Positions 25,686-35,367 are shown, numbered from the stretch's first letter. The stretch: 64,000 nucleotides of DNA from Ignavibacteriota bacterium (GCA_016707525.1 JADJHP010000015.1:1-64000), one strand, 5' to 3'. The notes: generated by a model from the sequence alone, not told the origin. Program-made: numbers and translations.

Positions 25686-25714
25686 TTGACAAAACGTACC
25701 ACTCGGGGTATATT
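25686..25714 (+). promoter_or_regulatory. Strong promoter of the sensor kinase gene
   Basis: TTGACA, a 17-base spacer and TATATT, the best match in the window. The 306-base gap 25611-25916 holds this promoter and an RNA leader of about 197 bases with a small GGGGTG/CACCCC hairpin; I see no gene in it. Confidence 0.65.
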
Positions 25715-25916
25715 GCGTTGCAGATGCCCGTCCTGTATCTGTTGTGAATCTTCAGCAACGGTTGGGGTTACTCACGCGGAGTCCGGGGTGTGTCGCGAAT
25801 GTGCACCCCACAAACCATCACTCCGATCTGTTGGAGACGATGCCCTCCGCTGTGTCTGTCCGGCCACATCCCATCGATCCACGCACATCGAAACTCCAGC
25901 AAGGAAGTAGCACGTC

Positions 25917-28659
25917 ATGGCCGATCCCACCCAGAAGACCCTCCTCCTTGTCGAGGACGAAGTCCTCATTGCACAGGCCGAGCGGTTGGCGCTTGAGGGC
26001 TATGGCTACAGAGTCCTGATCGCGGGCACCGGTGAGAAGGCGATCGAGATGGTACGGGTAACTTCCGGTATCGATCTTGTCCTCATGGACATCGACCTTG
26101 GACCGGGGATCGATGGCACAGAGGCTGCTGCCCGCATTCTGAAGGACCACGACCTGCCGGTCGTCTTCCTTTCCTCGCATACGGAACCTGTCGTCGTGGA
26201 GAAGGTGGAACGGATCACCTCCTACGGGTATGTCGTCAAAGACTCAAGCTACGTTGTCCTCAACGCGTCGATCCGTATGGCGTTCCGGCTCTTCGAGGCA
26301 AATCGTGCGGTCCGGCTCTCCCACGAGACCTACAAAGGGATGATCAACAGCGTGACAGAAGCGATCTATGTGCAGGACGAGAGGGGCGTGTTCCTCGATA
26401 TCAATGAACGATCGATGGACTTCTATGGTATTCCCGAGCACACAGGTCATCGGTCGCACACCGGACTTCCTTGCCGCGCCCGGCATGAACGACCTCGCCC
26501 AGCTCCCGGCCATCCATGCGCGGGCGTTCCATGGCGAACCACAGACGATCGAGTTCTGGGGCCGAAGGGCCGATGGTACCGCATTCCCGAAAGAAGTGAC
26601 GCTCTCTCCCGGGACCTACTTCGGCCAGAAGGTCGTCATCGCGGTTGCGCGCGATGTCACGGGGCGTAAGGAGCGCGAACAGGAACTCCGCGCGACGGCC
26701 CAGCTCCTCCGGGAGCGCGAAGCATATTTGAAAGCGATCATCGAGAATTCGCTCGGCAGCATCTGGGCGATCGACCGGGAGTACAACATCCTGTACGTCA
26801 ATGAACTCTTCGCCCGGGAATATCTCAAGACATTCGGTGTGCAACTCCGGGTCGGTGTGAATATCCTCGAGCTCTTGCCTGCCCCGTTGCGCGAGACCTG
26901 GAGGCAACGCTATGAACGGGCGATCAACAACGAGCATTTCGTCTTCGAAGATAAGGTCGAATTCGGGGGCGCAGGGATCTACATCGAGGTGGCCGTCAAT
27001 CCGATCGTTGTCGATGGCCAGGTCGTCGGCGCGTCATTCTACGGCAGCGACATTACCGGGCAGACGCTGGCAAAGGGGCGTCTCCGTCACGAGACCCGGC
27101 TCCGTGAATTGCTGATCGAGCTTTCGACAGGTTTCATCAATCAGCCGTTGCACACGCTCGGCGCCACGATACAGGGTTCTCTTGCGAAGCTGGGGGAGTT
27201 TGTGGGCGCTGATCGCGCCTATGTGTTCGGATTCGATCGTGCCGCCTATTCCGGCAACAATACCTTCGAATGGTGCAGAGAGGGGATCACCCCCCAGATC
27301 GGCATACTGCAGCAGGTGCCGTTCAGCGTGGTCGATCCCTGGGTGCAGGCCCTTGACCGTGGCGAGATCGTGCATGTGCCGTTCGCCACGGACCTCCCGC
27401 CGGGCAGCCAGAGGGATCTCCTTGCGTCACAGGACATCAAGAGTCTCCTGAATATCCCGCTGATGAGGGGGGGCGCGTGCATCGGCTTCGTGGGTTTTGA
27501 TTCGGTGCGGACGCCTCATACGTACTCCCGGGACGAGCAGATGCTCCTGCATGTCTATGCGGAGATGCTGGTGAACGTTCTGGATCGGCAGGACGCGGGA
27601 AGATCCTGCGCGAGAGCGAGGAGAAGCACCACAGCCTCTTCTCGCTCCTCCGGCTGATGAGTGATACGATGCCGGATATGCTCTGGGCAAAGGACCTGGA
27701 CAAGCGATACATCTTCGCCAACACCGCCGTCTGCAAGCATCTTCTGAATGCGAAAGATACCTCCGAACCGATCGGCAAGACCGACATGTTCTTTGCGCTG
27801 CGTGAGCGGGCAAGCCATCCCAGGATGATCCCACCTGGCATACCTTTGGCGAGCTCTGCGCCGATTCCGACACGGTCACACTGAACAATATGAAGGAGAT
27901 GCAATTCAACGAATACGGCAATGTCAAGGGGATCTTCCTGTATCTGGATGTCCACAAGGCACCACTGCTCAATGATGAAGGAACCCTCATCGGTGTGGTG
28001 GGGTCGGCACGGGACATCACGGCGCGCAAGCGTGCGGAAAAGCGGATCGATCAGCAATTGGCCGAGAACGTTGCTGATCAAAGAGGTCCATCATAGGATC
28101 AGGAACAACATCACCTCGATCGCCAGTCTGCTCACGATGCAATCCCGCTCGGTGACCGATCCGGCTGCGATCGCCATCCTGCAGGACGCGATCGCCCGCG
28201 TCAGCACGATGCGGGTCCTCTATGAGAAACTGCTCAACAGCACTGACCACGTTGCTGCGTCCGTGAAGCCGTTCGTGGAAGGGCTCGTCGGCGCGGCTGC
28301 CGCACTCTTCCCCGATGATCAGAGGATCAGGATCGCCACCCGGATCGACGATTTCGACCTCGGCTCAAAACAGCTCTTCCCGTTCAGGATCATCATCACC
28401 GAACTGCTGACCAATGCCTTGAAATATGCCTTCCGTGGGACGCGATGGCGGTGAGATCCTTATCCGTATCACGCGGGATGTCGGCCTGGTGACGCTCACC
28501 ATGACGGACGATGGCATCGGCCTTCCCGGAGTCGCCGATCGCCCCGCGTCGGAAGGGTTCGGACTCTTCCTCGTCAACGTCCTCAGCGAGCAACTGGGAG
28601 GGAAGTTCGTCATGGAAAGCGGTGGAGGGGACGAAAGCGTGCTGACATTCAGCTGTTGA
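25917..28659 (+). pseudogene. Hybrid REC-PAS-GAF-HisKA_2 sensor histidine kinase, broken by five frame changes
   Basis: Read across frames, this is one protein of about 910 residues. It starts with a receiver domain ('LLLVEDEVLIAQAERLALEGYGY', phospho-acceptor Asp in LVLMDIDLGPG, 'SSHTEP', 'YGYVVKDSS'). PAS domains follow ('GMINSVTEAIYVQDERGVFLDIN', 'IIENSLGSIWAIDREYNILYVN'), then a GAF domain ('GADRAYVFGFD', 'SLLNIPLMRGGACIGFVGFD'), another PAS ('MPDMLWAKDLDKRYIFANTA'), a HisKA_2 dimerisation box with KEVHHRIRNNI, and a HATPase domain (ITELLTNALKYAF, DDGIGLP, GFGLFLVNVL). The frame changes near 26433-26442, 27596-27602, 27808-27810, 28069-28070 and 28437-28439 are each one base. No other stop codons interrupt the domains. 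Either the consensus is poor here or the gene has decayed recently. Confidence 0.8.
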
Positions 28660-28833
28660 CCACGAGATGCCTCCCGGCGTGTGCGGGAATCAAAATCCCA
28701 CGAGCGGTGTTCTCGATACAACGGGGATCCCGCATCAACCGGATGCCCCGGAGAGGAACCCCGGGGGGTGGAAGACGGAGGGGCGGGGATGGTGCAGCAG
28801 GGGCCACACGGATCAGCAGGGAGGGAAGCACCG

Positions 28834-29136
28834 ATGCTCATCGTTCGGGATGTGTTCACGGCAAAACCCGGTCAGGCGACCAAGCTCGCCCGGTTGTTCA
28901 GCAAAGTCTTCGGGAATGAACCCCAGGCGCGGGTCATGACCGATCTGATAGGGCCGTACAACACCGTCGTGCTCGAAATGACGGTGAAGGACCTTTCCGA
29001 GTTCGAGCGGCACATGGAGGAGTACCGGACAGGGAAGATGAACCCGACCATGGACCCGAAGGTCGCCGAGGAGATGTCCAATTACACCGAGATGTGGCAG
29101 ACCGGGAGGCGGGAGGTGTTCCAGCTGCTGGAGTAG
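28834..29136 (+). CDS. Small hypothetical protein, ferredoxin-like alpha/beta (dimeric barrel) type
   Basis: A 100-residue protein: 'MLIVRDVFTAKPGQATKLARLFSK', 'MTDLIGPYNTVVLEMTVKDLSEFERHM' and 'EMWQTGRREVFQ' in order. The beta-alpha-beta pattern and wording ('vf.akPGqa.kla.lf', 'g....vvlE....dlaefe..m') resemble NIPSNAP/ABM-like dimeric alpha-beta barrels. GGGAGG precedes the ATG. The function is unknown. The 174 bases upstream show no other feature. Confidence 0.65.
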   Translation: MLIVRDVFTAKPGQATKLARLFSKVFGNEPQARVMTDLIGPYNTVVLEMTVKDLSEFERHMEEYRTGKMNPTMDPKVAEEMSNYTEMWQTGRREVFQLLE

Positions 29137-29145
29137 TTGCATGCG

Positions 29146-29174
29146 TTGCTTTCCCTCCTGGTAACCCGTAGATT
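29146..29174 (+). promoter_or_regulatory. Promoter of the AraC-family gene
   Basis: TTGCTT, a 17-base spacer and TAGATT. The predicted RNA start, near 29181, falls at the edge of the inverted repeat at 29183. Confidence 0.45.
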
Positions 29175-29182
29175 CCTTCAGT

Positions 29183-29226
29183 ATCCTGCCGTTCGCGGAT
29201 CACCGGTGCCCCGTGAACGGCAGGAT
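29183..29226. promoter_or_regulatory. 12-base inverted repeat over the AraC-gene start
   Basis: A perfect repeat ATCCTGCCGTTC (29183-29194) and GAACGGCAGGAT (29215-29226) with a 20-base spacer. It covers the predicted transcription start and the first two possible start codons (GTG 29213, ATG 29225). It could be an operator for the encoded regulator or an mRNA hairpin that limits initiation. Confidence 0.55.
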
Positions 29227-30174
29227 GAACGTATCCTCCATGTCCCCCGTCACCATGTCATCGCCATCCGTCGCGGAATACAGATCCCGCATCAACCGGG
29301 TGCTGCACTACGTCGAGCAGCACATCGCCGATGATCTTTCCCTCAGCGTGCTCGCGCGCGAATCCTGTTTCTCGCCGTTCCACTTTCATCGTGTCTTCCA
29401 ATCGATCGTCGGCGAAACGCCCCTGAGCTTTGTGAAGCGTGTGCGCATTGAACGCGCAGCATCACTGCTCCTGGTGAGCCCGTCACGGTCCATCACCCAG
29501 ATCGGTCTTGCATGCGGGTTCCCGTCGCCGGCCGCGTTCTCGCGCTCATTTCGCGAGCGGTTCGGTACGTCACCGCGTGCGTTCCGGACGAATCGCAAGA
29601 ACTGCACAATCGATGGCAAGAACGGCAAAGACGCGGCCGAAGCCAATGCGTATCTTGCTCCTGTCGCCAACATCAGACAGGAGAGGCCTATGAATGTCAC
29701 GGTGAAAGACGCACCATTGCGTCACGTTGCATACGTCGCCAACCTCGAGGGGTACGGCACGGAAGCGATCGGTAGGGCGTGGGATCGGCTCTGTTCCTGG
29801 GCCGGACCGCTCGGATTGCTTGATCGGGGTGAGATGATAGGTGTTTCATTCGACGACCCGGAGATCACACCGGTGAACAAGTGTCGCTACTATGCGTGTG
29901 TCTCGATCCCTGCAGACCTCGACCCGCCAGGAGACATCGGCGTGATGGATCTGCCGGGCGGAAGGCATGCCGTTGCACCCTTCGATGGGACGGCCGCGGA
30001 GATCCAGGGGGCGTACAAGGAACTCTATGAGGGGTGGCTTCCGCAGAGCGGGTTCGAGCCGTCCGATTCGCCCTGCTTCGAGATCTACCATTCGACTCCG
30101 GATGATGACCCCGAGGGGCATTTCGTGATGGACATCTGCATGCCTCTTCAAACCCTGGGGGGAGCGGACGATGA
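29225..30174 (+). CDS. AraC-family regulator with GyrI-like effector domain, probable frame slip at its end
   Basis: The N-terminal AraC DNA-binding domain has two helix-turn-helix units ('DDLSLSVLARESCFSPFHFHRVFQ' in parts and 'SITQIGLACGFPSPAAFSRSFRERFG'). The C-terminal GyrI-like small-molecule-binding domain follows ('VKDAPLRHVAYVANLEGYG', 'PVNKCRYYACVSIP', 'GGRHAVAPFDG', 'CFEIYHSTPDDDPEGHFVMDICMPL'). After this natural end the frame runs 38 codons into the next gene. One G missing from the GGGGGG at 30157-30162 would place a TGA at 30172, overlapping the next ATG as usual for coupled genes. The start is uncertain: GTG 29213, ATG 29225, 29240 or 29255. Confidence 0.82.
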
Positions 30175-30782
30175 GAACGATAGATCTGAAGTTGAAGGTG
30201 AAGCCCTACTACACCCAGCGTCGTGGGATTGTATCCATCATCGATGTCCCTGCATTCACCTTTCTCATGGTGGATGGGGAGGGTGATCCGAACACGTCGC
30301 CCGCGTTCAGCGAGGCGTGCGAACTCCTTTTCTCGCTGTCGTACACGCTCAAGTTCATGTTGAAGTTGGACAAGAAGACGTATGACTATCCCGTGATGGG
30401 GCTCGAAGGGTTGTGGTGGACGAAGGATATGGCGCAGTTCTCACTCGACCGCAAGGACCTCTGGGAGTGGACGGTGATGATCCTCCAGCCGGAGGTCATC
30501 ACGCCGGCGTTGCATGCCGAGGCTGTGGTGAAATTACGGAAGAAGAAGCCCCTTGCGTCGATTGGCCGGGAGCGGCTGGAGGCCTTCGAAGAAGGGAAGA
30601 GCGCTCAGATCCTTCACGTCGGCCCGTTCAGCACCGAAGGTCCGACGGTCGCGCAGCTGCACGACCATATTGCCCATGAAGGACTGCGCCTGCGCGGCAA
30701 GCACCATGAGATCTACTTCGGCGATCCGCGGCGTACCGCCCCGGAGAAATTGAAGACGATCATCCGCCAACCCGTGGTGTGA
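30171..30782 (+). CDS. Stand-alone GyrI-like domain protein
   Basis: A 203-residue protein of the GyrI-like (SOUL/GyrI superfamily) group, with 'VSIIDVPAFTFLMVDGEGDPN', 'GLWWTKDM', 'KDLWEWTVMILQPEVIT', 'LHVGPFSTEGPTVAQLHDHI' and the very typical ending 'KHHEIYFGDPRRTAPEKLKT'. These proteins bind or hydrolyse small lipophilic molecules and often sit beside AraC/GyrI regulators, as here. It is probably coupled to the upstream regulator. Confidence 0.87.
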   Translation: MRTIDLKLKVKPYYTQRRGIVSIIDVPAFTFLMVDGEGDPNTSPAFSEACELLFSLSYTLKFMLKLDKKTYDYPVMGLEGLWWTKDMAQFSLDRKDLWEWTVMILQPEVITPALHAEAVVKLRKKKPLASIGRERLEAFEEGKSAQILHVGPFSTEGPTVAQLHDHIAHEGLRLRGKHHEIYFGDPRRTAPEKLKTIIRQPVV

Positions 30783-30808
30783 CCTGGAATTTACGGGTGC
30801 ACCGCCGT

Positions 30809-31201
30809 CTATAACGCCAGCCCCGCAAGGAATGTGAGCCGGTTCGGAGCGGGGCCGATCGCCGGAACAACACCGTTCGGCGTCAACGTGTCGATCAACC
30901 GCGGAAGAAGTGTTGCGAGGCGGGTCAGCGCAGCGTCATCGGTCAGGCCCGTCTGCATGGCGATGCCCTGCACCGCTGTTTCACCGAGACCCGTCCGGAT
31001 CTGTTCCTTTGTCGCCGTATTGGCACCGGTGCCTATCCACGACCCCATGAGCTCGCCGAGCCCGGCTTCGTTGAACTGCGCTACGACACCGGCCAGCCCA
31101 CCCGGGTGCCTGCCGATCATGTCCATGATGGCATTGTAGAGTGCGACCTGTGATGCGCCGCCACCCAATACCTGCCACGTGAGACTGTCGAGGAAACCCA
31201 T
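30809..31201 (-). CDS. YidB-like (DUF937) protein 1
   Basis: A 130-residue protein: 'MGFLDSLTWQVLGGGAS', 'GGLAGVVAQFNEAGLGELMGSWIGTG', 'GLTDDAALTRLATLLPRLIDTLTPNG'. This is the YidB family, of unknown function, with repeated hydrophobic helical hairpins. A paralogue lies at 34886-35281. ATG 31201 is used because both paralogues begin MG(F/L)LDS there. The C-terminus differs from the paralogue and is shorter in helical content. Confidence 0.8.
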   Translation of the reverse strand: MGFLDSLTWQVLGGGASQVALYNAIMDMIGRHPGGLAGVVAQFNEAGLGELMGSWIGTGANTATKEQIRTGLGETAVQGIAMQTGLTDDAALTRLATLLPRLIDTLTPNGVVPAIGPAPNRLTFLAGLAL

Positions 31202-31482
31202 TGCGATCCCTTTATGGCCGGTTGCGGCCTCAACCATCATAGTATTCGTCTGCTCGCCTCTGAATCGAACAACCTGTCCGAAGTCCGATCGGGCGATAGG
31301 AATACGCTTGCCAAAGTCGTGCCACGGTCCGGACGAGCGTGATCGTTCTTTTCACCTGTGATTCAAGGTGATTGCGGGGTGGCCTCATGTCGCGGCCGCG
31401 ATGCTCACGGGTGTCTCACGACATACCGTGGAGCCGCGAGAGGCAGAGGGCGTCCCGGGGCCGGTGGGTTCTCCTGATCCGT

Positions 31483-31511
31483 TTGGATATTCGTACCCTC
31501 CATCGTATCTT
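31483..31511 (+). promoter_or_regulatory. Promoter of the epimerase-like gene
   Basis: TTGGAT, a 17-base spacer and TATCTT; read as TTTG-N20-TATCTTTG it also matches the Bacteroidetes form. The 387-base gap 31202-31588 between divergent genes holds this promoter; I see no gene in it. Confidence 0.55.
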
Positions 31512-31588
31512 TGTGAACCTCGTTCGTTGGTCCTGGTTATCCACGCCCTGGGCGGCCAGGTCATCATCACTGCCTGAGAGGTTACCCC

Positions 31589-32522
31589 ATGCATACCATC
31601 CTCGGCTCTGGCGGAGCCATTGGCACCGAACTCGCCCGGGCCCTTGCGGACCATAAGAAGAGTGTACGGCTTGTGAGCCGTAACCCGAAGTCCGTGAATC
31701 CCTCCGATGAACTCTGTCAGGCCGACCTTCTGGATCCGGCGCAGGTGGACCGGGCAGTGAAGGGGAGCGAGGTGTGCTATCTCACGATCGGGTTGCAGTA
31801 TGCGGCGTCGGTCTGGAAGGTTCAATGGCCCGCCCTGATGACGAATGTGATCGATGCCAGCGCGCGGTACGGTGCGAAACTGGTCTTCTTCAGCAACGTG
31901 TATTCGATCGGCGGCGATAACGTCAGGAGGATCACGGAGGATTCGCCCGTCAGCCCGACAAGCCGGAAAGGCGAGATCCGTGCGGGGGTCGAGCGGATGC
32001 TGCTTGATGCGGCTGACAAGGGGCGCGTGCGGGCGATCATTGCACGGGCACCCGACTTCTACGGTCCGGTGAAGCATACCAGTGCGCTGATGATCATGGT
32101 GTACAGCAATCTGGCCGCCGGAAAAAAGGCCCAATGGTTCTGCAATGCCAACGTCGTGCACACGATGGGATATACGCCTGAGCTTGCGCTCGGAACGGCA
32201 CTCCTGGGTATCTCGGATGATACCTACAACCAGATCTGGAACCTGCCTGTGGACTCCGGGGTGCTGACCGGCAAGCAATGGGTGGCGTTGTTTGCCCGAA
32301 CACCTCAAGGCCGAGCCAGCATTACAGGTCATCCCTGCGTGGGGAGTACGGGCCCTCGGACTCTTCATGCCTGTCCTCAGAGAGAGTGCGGAGATGCTGT
32401 ACCAGTATGACCGCGAGTACGTGGTGGATTCGTCGAAGTTCAACAAGCGGTTCGGGTATGTGCCGAGGACGAATGAAGAAGGAGTGCGCGAAACGCTGCG
32501 GCGCCTCGGGCATCAGCTCTGA
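31589..32522 (+). CDS. NAD(P)-dependent epimerase/dehydratase (atypical SDR), one frame change
   Basis: A Rossmann-fold SDR of about 310 residues. It has a nucleotide-binding start ('HTILGSGGAIGTELARAL'), 'CQADLLDPAQVDRAVKGSEVCYLTIG', 'KLVFFSNVYSIGG' (Ser/Tyr region) and 'AIIARAPDFYGP'. The frame breaks after 'WVALFA' and resumes as 'EHLKAEPALQVIPAWGVRALGLFMP' to the end at 32522. One surplus C in CCC at 32295-32297 explains it. The fold is typical of nucleoside-diphosphate-sugar epimerase relatives; the substrate is unknown. Confidence 0.82.
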
Positions 32523-32597
32523 TAGCACTCCCCGGGATATTCCACAGCGTTCGCGTGCGCGCTCATCGGAGGCCACGTCCACGCTCATGGCCGGGGA

Positions 32598-32626
32598 CTT
32601 GAATATCAGATAAAAATGTCTGATAT
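32598..32626 (+). promoter_or_regulatory. nrfHA promoter overlapped by a perfect palindrome
   Basis: TTGAAT (32598-32603), a 17-base spacer and GATATT (32621-32626) form a promoter. A perfect 9-base inverted repeat, AATATCAGA at 32601-32609 and TCTGATATT at 32618-32626, covers the spacer and -10. This geometry suggests a repressor that blocks RNA polymerase. The size (26 bp) suits an Rrf2-type dimer such as NsrR, but the regulator is not identified. Confidence 0.65.
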
Positions 32627-32658
32627 TGACAGCGTGAACCTTTGCCCGGAGGTGGCCC

Positions 32659-33273
32659 ATGCACCCGTCCCTTGTTGACCGATCCCGCGCGGTTCTCCGC
32701 GCGCTGCTTCCGCCGCCCCAGTGGAAGCTTCCGGTGATCCTTTCCCTCGGCGTCCTGTGCGGCATCGGGCTGTTCGTGCTCCATACATCGAACGCGACGT
32801 CCTACCTCTCCAGCGATCCCGTCACCTGCGTGAATTGCCACGTGATGTCGCCCCAGTACGCAACGTGGCAGCACAGCAGTCACGGGAGATTCGCCACATG
32901 CGTCGACTGCCACGTGCCGCACGACAATGTCTTCCGCACCTACGCCTTCAAGGCCCAGGATGGGATGAGGCACGCCTACGTGTTCACATTCCGGCTCGAA
33001 CCCCAGGTCATCCAGATACGTGAAGCAGGCAAGACCGTCGTGCAGGAAAATTGCATCCGATGCCACGAGCATCTCCTTGACCGCGTGGCAGTCGGTACCG
33101 TGACCTTCGATGGTTCCCGTCATGGCCAGGGCTTGCTGTGCTGGAGCTGTCACAGGGAGACCCCCCACGGCACCGTGAACAGCCTCGCCTCCGCGCCGTA
33201 CGCACGGGTGCCCCGATTGTCGCCTGTCGTCCCGCCATGGCTTGTAGGCGGCGCAGGGCAGGAGAGGAAATGA
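32659..33273 (+). CDS. nrfH: Cytochrome c nitrite reductase small subunit NrfH
   Basis: A membrane-anchored tetrahaem quinol dehydrogenase that feeds electrons to NrfA. The 204 residues have one N-terminal transmembrane helix (VILSLGVLCGIGLFVLH, about 26-42) and four CxxCH haem sites at 57-61, 81-85, 132-136 and 161-165. The sequence CVNCHVMSPQYATW is characteristic of NrfH. The C-terminal 30 residues after the last haem are extra and Pro-rich. GGAGG precedes the ATG, and nrfA follows after 33 bases. Confidence 0.94.
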   Translation: MHPSLVDRSRAVLRALLPPPQWKLPVILSLGVLCGIGLFVLHTSNATSYLSSDPVTCVNCHVMSPQYATWQHSSHGRFATCVDCHVPHDNVFRTYAFKAQDGMRHAYVFTFRLEPQVIQIREAGKTVVQENCIRCHEHLLDRVAVGTVTFDGSRHGQGLLCWSCHRETPHGTVNSLASAPYARVPRLSPVVPPWLVGGAGQERK

Positions 33274-33306
33274 AATGATGTCATTGATCCATTCATGGAG
33301 GTAGAT

Positions 33307-34788
33307 ATGTCGACGCTCAGGGATTTGGTCAGAATGAAGCCATGGACGGGCTGGGTGTTGTTCGCGGCCACGGTGGCCGTCGTGTTCCTTGCGGGACTGT
33401 TCGGTGCTTCGATCATCGAGCGCCGCGCTGAACAGGGGATCCAACTCCAGCCGGTCCGCGCCATCCCCGAGTGGGAACCGAGGAACAGCGTCTGGGGCGA
33501 GAACTATCCGCGCGAATATGAATCCTACATCGCCACGCGGGACACGGGGTTCTCGAGCAAATACGGAGGGTCACGGATGCGTGATATCCTTGCCGAGGAC
33601 CCCCGGCCGGTGATCCTCTGGGCCGGGTACGCGTTCTCACGCGACTACAACCAGGCGCGGGGACACTACTATGCCATCGACGACATCCGCAAGACGCTCA
33701 GGACCGGAGTTCCTCAGCCGGCCACCTGTTGGACCTGCAAGAGCACCGATGTTCCGCGCGTCATGAGCAGGATGGGGGCCGCGGCGTTTTATAAGTCGTC
33801 ATGGGCAGACCTTGGCCCGGAGATCGTGAACCACATCGGCTGCCAGGACTGTCACGACCCGAAGACCATGAATCTCCGGATCACGCGGCCTGCCCTCGCC
33901 GAGGCATTCCAACGGCAGGGAAAGAGTATCGAGGAGGCGACGCACCAGGAAATGCGTTCGCTCGTGTGCGCACAGTGCCATGTCGAGTACTACTTCAAGG
34001 GGAAGACGGAGAAGTATCTGACCTTCCCATGGGACAAAGGGTTCTCGCCAGATGCGATGGAGGCATACTACGACTCCATCGGCCATGTGGATTTCATCCA
34101 TGCCCTGAGCCGCACTCCTGTGCTGAAGGCCCAGCATCCGGACTACGAGTTGTTCCGTACGGGGATCCATGCGCAGCGCGGGATCTCCTGCGCCGATTGC
34201 CATATGCCGTACAAGAGTGAAGGGGGCGTGAAATTCTCCAACCACTGGATGCGGAGCCCACTGGCAAATATCGCCGGCTCCTGCCAGGTATGCCACCGCG
34301 AGTCGGAAGAGGAACTCACACGCAACGTCAATGATCGGCAAGACCGTGTCCGGGAACTCCTGATGCTCGCCGAGGATGCGCTGGTGCGGTCGCACCTGGA
34401 GGCCGAGTATGCATGGAAGAAAGGCGCCACGGAGGATGAGATGAAGCCCGTCCTCACGCTGATCCGTCATGCCCAGTGGCGGTGGGACTGGGTGGCCGCC
34501 GCCAACGGTATGGGATTCCATTCGCCGGCGGAGGCGTTGCGGGCACTCGGGACCTCCATCCAGAAGGCGCAGGAAGCTCACGCAGAACTCGTGCGCATTC
34601 TTGCCCGCCGGGGAGTGCTCGAACCTTTTGCCCTTCCCGATGTTGCGACCAAGGAGAAGGCCCAACGGTACATCGGTCTGGATATCGCCGGGGCACGGGC
34701 AGAAAAGGACGCGTTCGAGAAGAACGTCCTCCCCGTCTGGGACGCACGGGCACGTGAACGCGAAGCGGGGTATACCGGAGAGAGGTAG
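33307..34788 (+). CDS. nrfA: Ammonia-forming cytochrome c nitrite reductase NrfA
   Basis: A pentahaem periplasmic enzyme reducing nitrite to ammonium with six electrons. Numbered from the ATG at 33307, the active-site haem is the diagnostic CWTCK at 141-145, followed by CxxCH sites at 179-183, 221-225, 295-299 and 326-330. The catalytic surroundings 'QCHVEYYFKG' and 'HAQRGISCADCHMPY' are present. An uncleaved-looking N-terminal helix (WTGWVLFAATVAVVFLAGLF) anchors it. An ATG at 33295 also exists, but GGAGG at 33297-33301 lies inside its first codons and fits the ATG at 33307. Together with NrfH this implies respiratory nitrite ammonification or nitrite detoxification. Confidence 0.96.
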   Translation: MSTLRDLVRMKPWTGWVLFAATVAVVFLAGLFGASIIERRAEQGIQLQPVRAIPEWEPRNSVWGENYPREYESYIATRDTGFSSKYGGSRMRDILAEDPRPVILWAGYAFSRDYNQARGHYYAIDDIRKTLRTGVPQPATCWTCKSTDVPRVMSRMGAAAFYKSSWADLGPEIVNHIGCQDCHDPKTMNLRITRPALAEAFQRQGKSIEEATHQEMRSLVCAQCHVEYYFKGKTEKYLTFPWDKGFSPDAMEAYYDSIGHVDFIHALSRTPVLKAQHPDYELFRTGIHAQRGISCADCHMPYKSEGGVKFSNHWMRSPLANIAGSCQVCHRESEEELTRNVNDRQDRVRELLMLAEDALVRSHLEAEYAWKKGATEDEMKPVLTLIRHAQWRWDWVAAANGMGFHSPAEALRALGTSIQKAQEAHAELVRILARRGVLEPFALPDVATKEKAQRYIGLDIAGARAEKDAFEKNVLPVWDARAREREAGYTGER

Positions 34789-34830
34789 GGGAACGAGGAC
34801 GATCCCCGCGCAGAGTGCCCGAACACACGA

Positions 34831-34859
34831 AGGCCCGCCCCGCAGAGCGGGACGGGCCT
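34831..34859. terminator. Bidirectional hairpin between nrfA and YidB 2
   Basis: AGGCCCG-CCCCGC-AGA-GCGGGA-CGGGCCT forms a stem of about 13 bp between convergent genes. There is little T-run on either strand. It is close in sequence to the hairpin at 37091-37122. Confidence 0.6.
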
Positions 34860-34885
34860 CGTTGCTTACGGTACCTGACGACGTC

Positions 34886-35281
34886 CTATTTCATCAAGCC
34901 CTTCAGCAAAGACATACCTTGCGACATGAGGTCACCCTGCGGCAAGGCACCGTTCGGCGTCAGCTTGTCGATGACCTGGGGGAGGACCTTCGACAACTGC
35001 GACACGACATCGTCCTTCGACAGTCCGGCCTGCTGGGCGATCTGTCCGATGGCGTTGGCGCCGAGACCCTTCTGCAGCTGCGCGGGGGTGACGGGCATGT
35101 TGGCACCCGTGCCGACCCACGAGTTGATGATGTCACCCAATCCCGCACCCGAGAACTGCTGTACGAGTCCTGCGATGCCGCCTTCCTGGCTGCTGAGGAC
35201 CTTCATGACTGCGCTAATGAGAGCGTCCTGGGATTTGCCGCCGCCGAGGACCTGATTGGTGATCGAATCGAGAAGACCCAT
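34886..35281 (-). CDS. YidB-like (DUF937) protein 2
   Basis: A 131-residue paralogue of the 30809-31201 product, with 'MGLLDSITNQVLGGGKSQDAL', 'GGIAGLVQQFSGAGLGDIINSWVGTG', 'GLSKDDVVSQLSKVLPQVIDKLTPNGALPQG' and a Met/Leu-rich end. The family function is unknown. GGAAGGA is upstream of the ATG at 35281. It lies immediately downstream of an OmpA/TSP3 gene on the same strand, 86 bases away, and may share its transcript. Confidence 0.85.
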   Translation of the reverse strand: MGLLDSITNQVLGGGKSQDALISAVMKVLSSQEGGIAGLVQQFSGAGLGDIINSWVGTGANMPVTPAQLQKGLGANAIGQIAQQAGLSKDDVVSQLSKVLPQVIDKLTPNGALPQGDLMSQGMSLLKGLMK

Positions 35282-35367
35282 GGTCGTTCCTTCCAAAGAG
35301 ATATCTGTGTGTATTGATTGAGTTCGGCGAGGACGCCGCCATGTGGGCGGCGCCCCACCGGCACATC

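Noticed and set aside
31202..31588. A tRNA, small RNA or riboswitch in the YidB-epimerase gap
   Set aside because: No cloverleaf, CCA end or known aptamer pattern; only a promoter is visible.
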